Origin: Sulfolobus sp. UBA167
GTDB taxonomy: Archaea; Thermoproteota; Thermoprotei_A; Sulfolobales; Sulfolobaceae
NCBI GenBank assembly: GCA_002495845.1
Contig: DAHF01000042.1
Location: forward strand, 258-20,286
DNA: 20,029 bases
Direction: 5' to 3'
A program made the position numbers and the translations under genes. Shown here in pieces: positions 7,034-14,524 of this stretch. Positions within the stretch are counted from its first letter, which is position 1; each line of letters starts with the position of its first letter. The notes beneath the pieces are model-generated. The model saw only the letters and a list, made by a program, of their open reading frames with translations, made no database searches and was not told the origin of the DNA.

Positions 7034-7539
7034 AAATTGGTCTTTAACTTTTCCACTTTCTTAATGTTTTTAAAGTTAGCTAGCATGGTAAACGTTCTCT
7101 TTGAAAATAGTTGAAAGTAGGGACAAGCGATAAGGAAAGGTTTAGAGTCTAAGTTGTAGGTCAGAAAACAGAGTTTGACCAGGCAGTTCAGAGAAATCCT
7201 CCTTCCGAGTTAGCCATTTGTAATTTTCTTATGATTGCCCACGAATTGGGCTATAAGATGGTCAGTAACGTAGAGATCTTAAACTTGTGGAAAAACAAAC
7301 TCATTGTAATCTCTCTTCCTATAGGACTGTTCATGGATGGAGCCTAGAATGCGTGGGAATCTTGCTGTGGGAACAGGAAATCTTGTGAGGCCATGCCCTT
7401 CCGCGTGAGATAGTTTACAAAAGGTAAAACTGAGGATTGAGTATGAAGACGACAAATGAGAAATGCGAAGACCTCAAACTGAAAAATAATGGTTTGCGTT
7501 TACACATTCACACGCAACACGACTAGGTCTCCCCAGCAT
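7034..7539. other. Spacer of about 500 bp with only remnant-like frames
   Basis: Apart from a promoter for the permease and the open frame at 7153-7347 (listed separately), no gene, RNA or repeat is evident. Confidence 0.4.
7153..7347 (+). pseudogene. Unassigned 64-codon open frame, probably a gene remnant
   Basis: A plus-strand frame open from the stop at 7150-7152 to the TAG at 7345-7347 reads like protein (FDQAVQRNPPSELAICNFL; MIAHELGYKMVSNVEILNLW; KNKLIVISLPIGLF). There is no ATG, GTG or TTG at its head; the first ATG is internal at about residue 24. The frame continues beyond the TAG for 20 more codons with three cysteines (ESCCGNRKSCEAM). No family is recognised. It may be a fragment of a decayed gene or chance. 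Confidence 0.25.
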
Positions 7540-8535
7540 TCAGCTTACCTTGATCAGTATTCTACCGTCCCTCGAAGGGTCAAATAACATCTTCAAGGCC
7601 TCCTGTCCCTGATCCAAGGAGTATCTCCTCCACACCTTCACTTTGCAGTCCTCGCATTTCTCCATAATTTCTAGCATGTCGAGCCTCGAACCGCCTGTAG
7701 TGCCTATTATTTTCGTATAGTTGCTATACGCCTGATATAGATCTAAACTGACTTTAGAACCGGTTATCCCTCCGAAGAATACGATCCTTCCCGTTACCCC
7801 CAAAGTCAGAAGGCTTGAGTCCCACACTGAAGAACCCAAGGAGTTCACAACTACGTCCGCCATCTTGCCTTTAGTTATTTTAGACACCTCCTCCCTTACG
7901 TTATCATAGCCTACTAAGTAGTCAGCACCTAGTTCCTTTAACCATCCCTTCTTGCTTACAGCAACTACAGTAGCCCCCATCTTCTTGGCAAACTGGACTG
8001 CGAATTGTCCCGTGTTTCCTGATGCCCCGAACACGACTACGTTATCCGTCGCCCTAACGTCAGCGGACTTCAATGCATGGTAAGCGGTGAGAGCAGATAC
8101 TGGAACGCTTGAAGCTAGCTCGTCGCTCATGTAGTCCGGCACTTTGAAGACGTTCTTATCCGGAGCTAAGAAGTATTCAGCATATCCTCCGTTAGTCACT
8201 ATGCTCATTATACCTCCGTTTCTGCAAAGCATTTCCTTAGACGATAAACACATGTCGCAAGTTCCATCAAAGACTCTGTTATAGACAACTACCCTGTCTC
8301 CTCTCTTCAAGTTTTTCACGTGTTCCCCTAAAGCATCTACTTCTCCGTAAACCTCAGCACCGGCTATGTGTGGCATAGGCTTCACTGGCAAAGCATTGAC
8401 TACTAAGTAATCTATGGGGTTCACTCCAGCAATCTTCACCTTTATCCTGACGTCGTGAGCCCCCACTTCAGGCTCTTGGACGTCTGTTACCTTTAAGTTT
8501 TCTATTCCGCTCTTTTCAAACACTAGAGCCTTCAT
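7540..8535 (-). CDS. Zinc-binding MDR oxidoreductase, quinone-oxidoreductase-like
   Basis: A 331-residue medium-chain dehydrogenase/reductase, close to full family length. The nucleotide-binding motif VVVFGASGNTGQFAV (166-180) is followed by basic residues in VSKKGW (193-198), which fits NADPH. The catalytic-zinc ligands of alcohol dehydrogenases are absent: the usual Cys38 region reads AGVNPIDY (36-43), the usual GHE reads GAE (59-61), and the third position is VPVSALTAYHAL. The structural-zinc lobe is kept as D90, C93, C96, C104, the exact 3-3-8 spacing of classical ADH, with Asp in place of the first Cys, as Glu is in Sulfolobus solfataricus ADH. Likely an NAD(P)H-dependent reductase of quinones, enals or enoyl thioesters; substrate unknown. 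It differs from the Metallosphaera acryloyl-CoA reductase pattern. Monocistronic. Confidence 0.85.
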   Translation of the reverse strand: MKALVFEKSGIENLKVTDVQEPEVGAHDVRIKVKIAGVNPIDYLVVNALPVKPMPHIAGAEVYGEVDALGEHVKNLKRGDRVVVYNRVFDGTCDMCLSSKEMLCRNGGIMSIVTNGGYAEYFLAPDKNVFKVPDYMSDELASSVPVSALTAYHALKSADVRATDNVVVFGASGNTGQFAVQFAKKMGATVVAVSKKGWLKELGADYLVGYDNVREEVSKITKGKMADVVVNSLGSSVWDSSLLTLGVTGRIVFFGGITGSKVSLDLYQAYSNYTKIIGTTGGSRLDMLEIMEKCEDCKVKVWRRYSLDQGQEALKMLFDPSRDGRILIKVS

Positions 8536-8554
8536 AATATATTGTATTTTATTG

Positions 8555-8565
8555 ATAATAAAAAA
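8555..8565 (-). promoter_or_regulatory. TATA region of the MDR gene
   Basis: Read on the minus strand, TTTTTTATTATC lies about 20-30 bp before the ATG at 8535 and fits a leaderless promoter. A nearer AATAAAATAC box (8544-8553) is too close. Confidence 0.4.
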
Positions 8566-8578
8566 AATTAGCTTAATT

Positions 8579-8594
8579 TAAGTAAATCTACTTA
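8579..8594. promoter_or_regulatory. Candidate operator palindrome upstream of the MDR promoter
   Basis: TAAGTA, AATC, TACTTA: a perfect 6-bp inverted repeat with a 4-bp spacer directly upstream of the TATA region. The position fits an activator or repressor site. Unproven. Confidence 0.35.
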
Positions 8595-8807
8595 CTTCCA
8601 CTATAGTTTGATCTCATTCCCTTTTGAATAGACCTTGATAACACCTTTCAACTCACCTCAGAGAACTAGAATTTGCTATATTTTATTAAACTTTGAATTA
8701 ACAAAAATATCTGTAAAAAATGACCATGGTCACAAAGCTAACTCTAATGATGGAAGAAAATAACAAGGGACTCGTTAGCCTTTTCTGAAGTATTCCTGTC
8801 TTGACGC

Positions 8808-10142
8808 TCATCCGAATTCAAGCCTCTTCAGGAAGTTAGGTATGAACCCATCCATGGAGGATATTGTGCTGTGGATTCCCTTCAACGGCATTATGACTAC
8901 CTTTCCAAGGAGGCCTCCTAGGTCCACTATTGAACCAGGTTTTCCCTCTATTGGAACGAGCCTCACCCCGAGGGACTTGTTCAGCGAGAGTCCCAAGGAC
9001 AATTCGTCAAGTATCAATGAGGCAACTTCGCTTCTATCTGAGTCCTTGCTTATCCCTACCATGTCTATCCCTGTGTTGCATACTGCCGACATCATGATTA
9101 GCGTCTCAAACGTCAGGGACCCTGAGATCGCCGCCTCGGTCATGCCGGAGTCCTCACTCACGGGTATGAACGCTCCGCTGAGCCCTCCAACAGATGACGT
9201 TGCCATTGCACCTCCTTTCTTTACTGCGTCCAGAAGTATTGCTAGGGCAGTCAGCGACCCGAAGCCCCCGACTCTCTCTACACCCATCGCTTCAATTACC
9301 CTAGCCACGCTGTCCATAGTCTTAGGGGAAGGGGCTAGGGACAGGTCTACCGCACCAAATGGGATCCCCATGAGCCTAGACACCTCCTTTCCTACCAGCT
9401 CCCCTAACCTAGTCACCTTGAAAGCATACCTCTTTATCACGTCGTGTAGCTCCCTCACGTCGTTCACATGGCTCTTCCTAATTGCGGACTCTATCACTCC
9501 AGGCCCGCTCACAGCAACGTTGACTTGCATGTCTGGCATTCCCAGCCCATGAGTCGCAGATGGTACGAAGGGAGAATCTGGAGGGAGGTTGACCATGACC
9601 GCAACCCTTGAGGAAGACTCAGGCCTCATGTTGAATATTTGCTCTACGAAGCCCCTCACAGAGCTCAGGTTGATTCCGCTGAACGTTGACCCCGCTGAGA
9701 GCACGCCCGCGACTTTGTTAGTGAGGTTCATGACGTCAGATAGGGACGAGATGTATACGCTGACGCTCCTAGACGTGCCCCTATCGGCGAAAGCTGAGAA
9801 TCCTCCCACGTAGTCTATCCCTCCCTTGATGGCGAGGGAATCCATGGCTTTTCCTAACTTTATCGCGTATTCCTTGGAAGGATTTACCTCCAAAAAGAAC
9901 TGGACCGGTGAAGTCGCGACCCTCTTGGTTATTATGCTTATTCCGTACTTCTCTTTCACTTCGTCGACGACTTGGGAGAACCTCTTAACCAAGTCAAGCT
10001 TCTCCATGATCCTGGAGATCGAGCTTTCTTCGTTCCTATCTATAGCGTCCAGAACGTTCATGCTCAGGGTGACTGACCTTATGTCCAGATCCTCCTCGGT
10101 GAGCATCTTTATTACTTCAGTTATCTCCTCGGAAGAGAACAT
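8808..10142 (-). CDS. UPF0210/DUF711 (PFL-family-like) protein
   Basis: A 444-residue conserved protein of the UPF0210/DUF711 family, full length. Recognisable blocks: VGGFSAFADRG (112-122), PPDSPFVPSATHGLG (187-201), GAVDLSLAPSP (263-273), GGFGSLTALAILLDA (292-306), SVGGLSGAFIPVSEDSGM (317-334) and CNTGIDMVGI (355-364). The family has structures with a fold related to pyruvate formate-lyase, but this protein carries no evident glycyl-radical motif and its biochemical role is not known to me. It follows the ACT-domain gene with a gap of one base (TGA-C-ATG), and a GAGAGG Shine-Dalgarno stretch lies in the ACT gene about 10 nt before the start. The ACT/UPF0210 pairing is conserved widely in bacteria and archaea, which suggests an amino-acid-sensing or metabolite-regulated function; that part is inference. 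Confidence 0.9.
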   Translation of the reverse strand: MFSSEEITEVIKMLTEEDLDIRSVTLSMNVLDAIDRNEESSISRIMEKLDLVKRFSQVVDEVKEKYGISIITKRVATSPVQFFLEVNPSKEYAIKLGKAMDSLAIKGGIDYVGGFSAFADRGTSRSVSVYISSLSDVMNLTNKVAGVLSAGSTFSGINLSSVRGFVEQIFNMRPESSSRVAVMVNLPPDSPFVPSATHGLGMPDMQVNVAVSGPGVIESAIRKSHVNDVRELHDVIKRYAFKVTRLGELVGKEVSRLMGIPFGAVDLSLAPSPKTMDSVARVIEAMGVERVGGFGSLTALAILLDAVKKGGAMATSSVGGLSGAFIPVSEDSGMTEAAISGSLTFETLIMMSAVCNTGIDMVGISKDSDRSEVASLILDELSLGLSLNKSLGVRLVPIEGKPGSIVDLGGLLGKVVIMPLKGIHSTISSMDGFIPNFLKRLEFG

Positions 10143-10143
10143 G

Positions 10144-10416
10144 TCAAATCCTCTCTATGTAGTTGAATACATCTATGTGATAAAGCAACACGTCCACGTT
10201 TAATTCCCTTCCCTTATTCTTCAGGGATTCCCTTAGCTGGCCTATCTTTACCGATGATTTGGATATGTCGACGATCATTATCATGGAGAAGACTCCCCTA
10301 AGCACGGTCTGTGAGATGTCGACTATGTTCACGTTGTTCTTGGCAAGCTCAGAGGATATCCCAGCTACTATTCCAGGCTTATCTGAGCCGACTACCACGA
10401 CAACAGCAAGCTCCAT
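10144..10416 (-). CDS. ACT-domain regulatory protein (UPF0237-like)
   Basis: A 90-residue stand-alone ACT domain. The first strand (MELAVVVVVGSDKPGIVAGI) contains the ligand-site DKPGI turn, helix 1 is SSELAKNNVNIVDIS, and the second half has VFSMIMIVDIS (42-52) and a helix to about residue 75. ACT domains bind amino acids or other small molecules and dimerise through their sheets. It is the first gene of a two-gene operon with UPF0210, the normal arrangement, so it probably senses a ligand for that protein. TTTAAG at 10440-10445 centres about 26 bp before the ATG, giving a leaderless transcript. The start codon lies inside a perfect 12-bp palindrome (10411-10422). Confidence 0.9.
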   Translation of the reverse strand: MELAVVVVVGSDKPGIVAGISSELAKNNVNIVDISQTVLRGVFSMIMIVDISKSSVKIGQLRESLKNKGRELNVDVLLYHIDVFNYIERI

Positions 10417-10447
10417 ATGGAGAAATGCAATTTCAAGGATTTAAGTT
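10411..10447. promoter_or_regulatory. Divergent promoter region of ACT operon and esterase operon
   Basis: A near-symmetric core, GATTTAAGTT (10438-10447), can be read as a TATA box on the minus strand for the ACT gene at exactly leaderless spacing. On the plus strand it would start transcription near 10468, downstream of the GTG at 10460. The perfect palindrome CTCCATATGGAG (10411-10422) overlaps the ACT start and could be an operator or simply coding sequence. Confidence 0.4.
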
Positions 10448-10459
10448 AAGAGAATCTAG

Positions 10460-11476
10460 GTGAATCAACGCGAAACATTCAAGATGTGGGAAAGCTACAT
10501 GGAGAATGCCATGAATCTCAAGTTCATCGACTTTGAGTGCGAGTCCCTCAAGGACAATCCCCTGAACGACGCTTACAGAAGGAAGGTCGCAGTTATAGAG
10601 CCTGAAGACGCCCAGGGAAAGCCGTTGATCGTTTACCTCAGCGGTTTCTTGAGCTCTTCTCTGTCCATGCTGAACTACGACCCGTTCTCGGAAGACATGA
10701 AGACTAAGTTGGAGAGGATGCGCGCCGAAGGAAAGTCAAAAGGGGTCATAATGGTCCTTCCGGACACCTTTACTAGGATGGGGGGAAATCAGTACCTGAA
10801 CTCATCGGCTGTGGGCAACTACGAGGACTACGTGATGGAAATCGTGAAAACGCTCTCGGAGACCTACAAAACCGACAAGGTAGGAATCATGGGTAAGTCC
10901 TCTGGAGGTTACGGTTCCCTCATGATTGGGATGAAACACAGGGAGATCAAGGCAATTGCAGACCACTCCGGTGACGCTTACTTCGAGTACATATACATCC
11001 CTGAGTTTCCCTTAGCAATAGAGAAGCTAAGGAAGTTTTCCTCATGGAGGGAATGGTTCGTGACTTTCTGGAACAGGGAGACCAAGAAGAGAAGGGACGA
11101 ACTAACCACCCTCATGATCCTTGCTATGGCAGCGTTTTATTCCCCCAAGGGAAATGACCTTGAGCTTCCATTTGACCTCGAAACGGGCGAGATCTTAGAC
11201 GACGTATGGAAGAGGTGGAAGGAAAAGGACCCAGTTAAGGCTTTGAGGGCACACATGGATACGCTTCGAGAGAAGAAGGTAATCTACATTGACGTCGGCA
11301 AAAGGGACGAATACAACATCCAGTACGGTAGTAGAATGATCCATTCAATACTTTCCAACTCTGGAGTAGACCACGTCTATGAGGAGTTCGAAGGTGGACA
11401 TCACGACACCTCATTTAGATACGACTACTCGATAGCCGTTTTGGAGAAGTATTTAAACGATGAAGAGAAGCAATGA
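10460..11476 (+). CDS. Alpha/beta-hydrolase esterase (esterase-D-like)
   Basis: A 338-residue serine hydrolase of the putative esterase family (PF00756-like). Oxyanion-region strand PLIVYLSGFLSSS (55-67); nucleophile elbow GKSSGGYG (145-152) with Ser147; likely acid Asp278 or Asp283 in VIYIDVGKRDEYN; likely catalytic His314 or His315 in FEGGHHDTSFRYDY. An insertion about 174-260 forms a helical lid. No signal peptide, so cytosolic. Substrates of such enzymes are carboxyl esters or S-formylglutathione-like thioesters; the actual one is unknown. The next gene overlaps by ATGA, so the product is co-made with a P-loop-less ATPase homologue. GTG at 10460 gives the longest frame, but the TATA position favours the ATG at 10484 (residue 9), which would start MWESYMENAM. 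Confidence 0.82.
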   Translation: MNQRETFKMWESYMENAMNLKFIDFECESLKDNPLNDAYRRKVAVIEPEDAQGKPLIVYLSGFLSSSLSMLNYDPFSEDMKTKLERMRAEGKSKGVIMVLPDTFTRMGGNQYLNSSAVGNYEDYVMEIVKTLSETYKTDKVGIMGKSSGGYGSLMIGMKHREIKAIADHSGDAYFEYIYIPEFPLAIEKLRKFSSWREWFVTFWNRETKKRRDELTTLMILAMAAFYSPKGNDLELPFDLETGEILDDVWKRWKEKDPVKALRAHMDTLREKKVIYIDVGKRDEYNIQYGSRMIHSILSNSGVDHVYEEFEGGHHDTSFRYDYSIAVLEKYLNDEEKQ

Positions 11477-12657
11477 TAATGGAAAGCCTTCTCAAAGAGG
11501 TAAAGAACAAAGGGATAACCGCAGTTTACGGATACGAAGACCTCACAAACATCTATAACTCTTATTATCTCCTTGATTACGAGGGGTATTCTCAGATAAG
11601 GAAGAGGGTAGCGTGGGAGTTGGCATCAGCCATAACCAGGGAGAGCGAGGGAAAACTGGAGAGCTTTTACATGACCTTAACTACCTTAATGGTGTTCTTC
11701 AGGGAGGTTTCCTTCAAGATGGTGAAGCCGTCCAGAGCACTTCCTTTACTTAGGGAGCTTGGGACTCCCCTTCCCATCAAGTACGAGGACTCTACAGTTT
11801 CCCTCGAAAGCCCCGTGAAGGTAGAGGTCAACTTCGACTTCGAGAAAGTGATAGGCAGAATATTGAACCGCAAGGTAGAGATGGACTTATTCGACGTGCA
11901 CGGAAGTAGGGAGGTAGATGGGTTGAAATCGATATCGATGAAAGGACTCAAGGTTTTCTTGAAGCTTGACTACACACAGGGAAAGGTTTCTCTGACCGCA
12001 GACCTAAGGGTAAGGGTAGAAGACAGAGGGCTAGACAGGGACATTAAGGTTGATGAGCTCAGGACAGCAGTGGGCAGGAGCCTAAAGGAGATCCTCGGCG
12101 GTTCATTTAACATACACTCCGAGTTCGAGGAAATGGTGTCTCAAGAGATGGAGAGCATGATAGAGCCTATAATCTCTGCATACAGGAAAAGGGTGGAAGA
12201 CGAGACCGGCTTCCAGGAAGTCGTCATTGTGCCAGCAGATAGGGCTTCTCTAGTAAACGTTTTAGAGTCAGGGATATCGCAGGAGGAAATCATACAGTTC
12301 GTCGACGACATTAGATTGAGGGCTATGTCGAGGATGAGGAAAGGAATAACGGAGATCCACAACCTTGAGGTTCATGACATTCTTCCAGAAAAGGTCGAGA
12401 TTCAAGGAGGTATAATACAGTACGGAAACGGAAGGTTATCCAACTCTCCTCTATGGGTGAAGTCTCTAGTCACAATGCTATCTATCATTGCGTCGACCCA
12501 GCCTGGATCGCTTATACTGGTTGATGAACCAGAGGAACACTTGAAAGATGATGACGTGGAGAAAATAGCGAAGTTCTTGCTTTCATTATCGTCATTTAAG
12601 GTAATCGTTTCGACTAGAAATAAGAAACTCTACGACCTAATTAAATCGTCGTCCTAG
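11473..12657 (+). CDS. OLD/ABC-like ATPase homologue lacking a recognisable P-loop
   Basis: A 394-residue protein whose C-terminal half carries the architecture of archaeal OLD/RecF-type ABC ATPases: VVIVPADRASL (250-260, the conserved PA-x-R strand), a signature-like RLSNSPLWVKSLVTML (321-336), and a clear Walker B SLILVDEPEEHL (346-357). Where the family has Walker A (GxNGSGKS) the sequence reads GITAVYGYEDLTNIYN (14-29), with no GKS/T. The switch histidine expected after Walker B is replaced (VIVSTRNKK, 377-385). Between lies a helical and beta region of about 200 residues. So it is probably a non-hydrolysing or ATP-independent pseudo-ATPase, or it has a divergent site. Start ATG 11473 overlaps the esterase stop (ATGA); a second ATG at 11479 is possible. 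Its role with the esterase is unknown. Confidence 0.75.
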   Translation: MIMESLLKEVKNKGITAVYGYEDLTNIYNSYYLLDYEGYSQIRKRVAWELASAITRESEGKLESFYMTLTTLMVFFREVSFKMVKPSRALPLLRELGTPLPIKYEDSTVSLESPVKVEVNFDFEKVIGRILNRKVEMDLFDVHGSREVDGLKSISMKGLKVFLKLDYTQGKVSLTADLRVRVEDRGLDRDIKVDELRTAVGRSLKEILGGSFNIHSEFEEMVSQEMESMIEPIISAYRKRVEDETGFQEVVIVPADRASLVNVLESGISQEEIIQFVDDIRLRAMSRMRKGITEIHNLEVHDILPEKVEIQGGIIQYGNGRLSNSPLWVKSLVTMLSIIASTQPGSLILVDEPEEHLKDDDVEKIAKFLLSLSSFKVIVSTRNKKLYDLIKSSS

Positions 12658-12961
12658 CTTATCAGACCTCAGAAGATCCCTTCTTTAATTCCAGTTTAGT
12701 TTCCGCTGTAAGCAAATTTTTCTCAGTCCAGCGAGAAATGTTATATTACCATTATTTTTTTGCTTGTTTGGACTTTTTAGGCATGCTTGTTTCAGATATT
12801 TGCAATATATTAATTTTTTTATTAAAGGTTGTTTTTAAATATATAGCTAGATAAGATCGAATCAGGCTTCAAACTCGTTAAGATGAGCTAAGTGTCTATA
12901 ACCTACGTAAGGAATTGAGAAATATATAGATGTATATAATAATAAATAAAATATTTTCAAA
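12658..12961. other. Spacer with MFS promoter, possible long leader
   Basis: No gene seen. Features: T-runs near 12715 and 12754-12761 that could end the esterase operon; two copies of GCTTGTTT (12762-12769, 12785-12792) 23 bp apart; a TATA-like TTTTTAAATATATAG near 12832-12846; and a TATATAAT box at 12933-12940, centred 26 bp before the ATG at 12962. Confidence 0.45.
12933..12940 (+). promoter_or_regulatory. TATA box of the MFS transporter gene
   Basis: TATATAAT, about 26 bp before the ATG at 12962; fits leaderless initiation there. The other candidate, CTTAAATTC at 12964-12972, would instead suit the ATG at 12995. Confidence 0.45.
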
Positions 12962-14428
12962 ATGCTTAAATTCTATACGTTTCATATCACCACAATGAGA
13001 CAAAATCCCTTCAAACCTTTGGACGAAAGCAGGCTGAACTTTTTCCACTTCAAGAGCTTGTTCACAACTGGAATGGGCGTATTCACGGACGGATATGATC
13101 TGTCCTCCATAGGAATAGTCCTCGCAGTGGTCCTTTCCTCGTACGGGATAAAACCGGGAAGCTCTACGTACGTTTTTTACGACTCTTTGGTCGCAGGATC
13201 TGCGTTGATAGGTGCAGCTGTAGGTTCGATAATCTTCGGTCAACTGTCAAGAATGGGAAGAAAGAAGTTCTACGGAATAGACGTAGCCTTAATGACTATA
13301 GGTGCACTCCTGCAGGCATTCGCTCCGAATGCTCCCACGTTGGTAGCGATCAGATTCCTTCTAGGTATGGGTGTAGGTGCAGACTACGTATTGTCACCAA
13401 TGATAATGGCTGAACATACGAATGCCAAGGATAGAGGTAAGATAATTGCCTTAGGCTTCGGTATGTTCTGGGGGTTCGGAGCTACGGTCGCAGCGTTTGT
13501 AGCTTTGATACTTGGATTTCTTCATGTTTCACCAGACCTCACTTGGAGGATAGTGTTAGCAGCAGGAGCGATACCAGCGGCGTCCGTCATATACCTCAGG
13601 AGGAAGATACCTGAAACGGCGAGGTTCCTTGGTAGGATAGAAGGTAACGTTGAGAAGGTGAAAGAGGTCGTAAAGGAGGTCACGAAGAGCGAGGTATCAA
13701 TAGATACGAACTTGAAAGATAATAACGGATTCGGGTATTACTTTAGGAAGAACCTTAGGACATTCCTCGGGGCCATGTTCCTCTGGTTCCTCTTCGATAT
13801 AGCTGCTTACTCTTCGATACTGTTCGGCCCAACTAGCATAGCAAAGGTCTTAGGTCTGACCCCATCTATGTTCCAATTTGTCACTGAGTTCGCCTTCACC
13901 GTGCCAGGGGGAATAATCGCATTATTGCTGATAGACCGCGCTGGAAGGAAACCCATGCAGATAGCGGGATTCCTAGGAATGGCAATCTTTCTCCTTGCCT
14001 TCAGCACTTACCTATCTTCAACTGGGACTTCTTACGACCTGAAGACAGGGGCACTGATTATAGGTCCGGCATTCTCTCCTCTGCTCGGAATATTATTATT
14101 TGGAATGTTCAACTTCATGGAACAAGCAGGTCCAGGTTCAATTAGTGCATCAGGAATGTTAGGCGTAGAACTGGCTCCGACTAAGATAAGGGGGCAGGTA
14201 CAATCATTCACGGTCTCTGCAGGTAGAATAGGGGCTTCCTTCTCTTCATTCGTCTTTCCCTCTCTCATGGCTACTTACGGGCTTTCATTCGCAATCACTT
14301 TCTTGTCAGCGCTCATGTTCATAGCAGCAGCAGTGACTTTCTTCTTAATACCAGAGACCAAGGGTAAGCCACTAGAAGAAACTTCTGGAGAAATAGCAGA
14401 GCTAGGACAAGGACAAAATAAGGCATAA
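12962..14428 (+). CDS. MFS transporter, sugar-porter/phosphate-symporter type
   Basis: A 488-residue, 12-helix major facilitator. Helix 1 contains TGMGVFTDGYDLSSIGI (36-52), the TD-x-YDL pattern of phosphate:H+ symporters and relatives. Loop 2-3 holds the MFS motif GQLSRMGRKKFY (93-104). Helix 4 has LLGMGVGADYVLSPMIMAEH (133-152), matching the GxG-x-DY-x-LS block of that group. Loop 8-9 has DRAGRKP, and the C-terminus ends in IPETKGKPLEE, the sugar-porter signature. It lies in the cytoplasmic membrane and imports a solute by proton symport. Substrate (phosphate, sugar or organic acid) cannot be fixed. The start at 12962 fits a TATA box; the family pattern fits the ATG at 12995 (MRQNPFKPLDESR) equally well. 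Monocistronic, ending in a T-rich terminator. Confidence 0.85.
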   Translation: MLKFYTFHITTMRQNPFKPLDESRLNFFHFKSLFTTGMGVFTDGYDLSSIGIVLAVVLSSYGIKPGSSTYVFYDSLVAGSALIGAAVGSIIFGQLSRMGRKKFYGIDVALMTIGALLQAFAPNAPTLVAIRFLLGMGVGADYVLSPMIMAEHTNAKDRGKIIALGFGMFWGFGATVAAFVALILGFLHVSPDLTWRIVLAAGAIPAASVIYLRRKIPETARFLGRIEGNVEKVKEVVKEVTKSEVSIDTNLKDNNGFGYYFRKNLRTFLGAMFLWFLFDIAAYSSILFGPTSIAKVLGLTPSMFQFVTEFAFTVPGGIIALLLIDRAGRKPMQIAGFLGMAIFLLAFSTYLSSTGTSYDLKTGALIIGPAFSPLLGILLFGMFNFMEQAGPGSISASGMLGVELAPTKIRGQVQSFTVSAGRIGASFSSFVFPSLMATYGLSFAITFLSALMFIAAAVTFFLIPETKGKPLEETSGEIAELGQGQNKA

Positions 14429-14430
14429 TC

Positions 14431-14445
14431 TCTTTTTTTCTTTAC
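14431..14445 (+). terminator. T-rich terminator after the MFS gene
   Basis: TCTCTTTTTTTCTTT immediately after the stop codon. Confidence 0.5.
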
Positions 14446-14524
14446 ATGTTTTCTAAGGCTCTAAACTTTTTCATGTGCTATTTTTCTACAAAAATGCAAT
14501 CTCTTATTTTTTAAGGCAACAAGG

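Noticed and set aside
7540..8535. Acryloyl-CoA reductase of the 3-hydroxypropionate/4-hydroxybutyrate cycle
   Set aside because: As I recall the Metallosphaera enzyme, its N-terminus and zinc-lobe sequence differ clearly from this one; only general MDR features are shared.
8842..9552. 236-codon plus-strand frame
   Set aside because: Antisense to the UPF0210 gene; rich in Ser, Thr and Pro as expected of a mirror frame, with no promoter.
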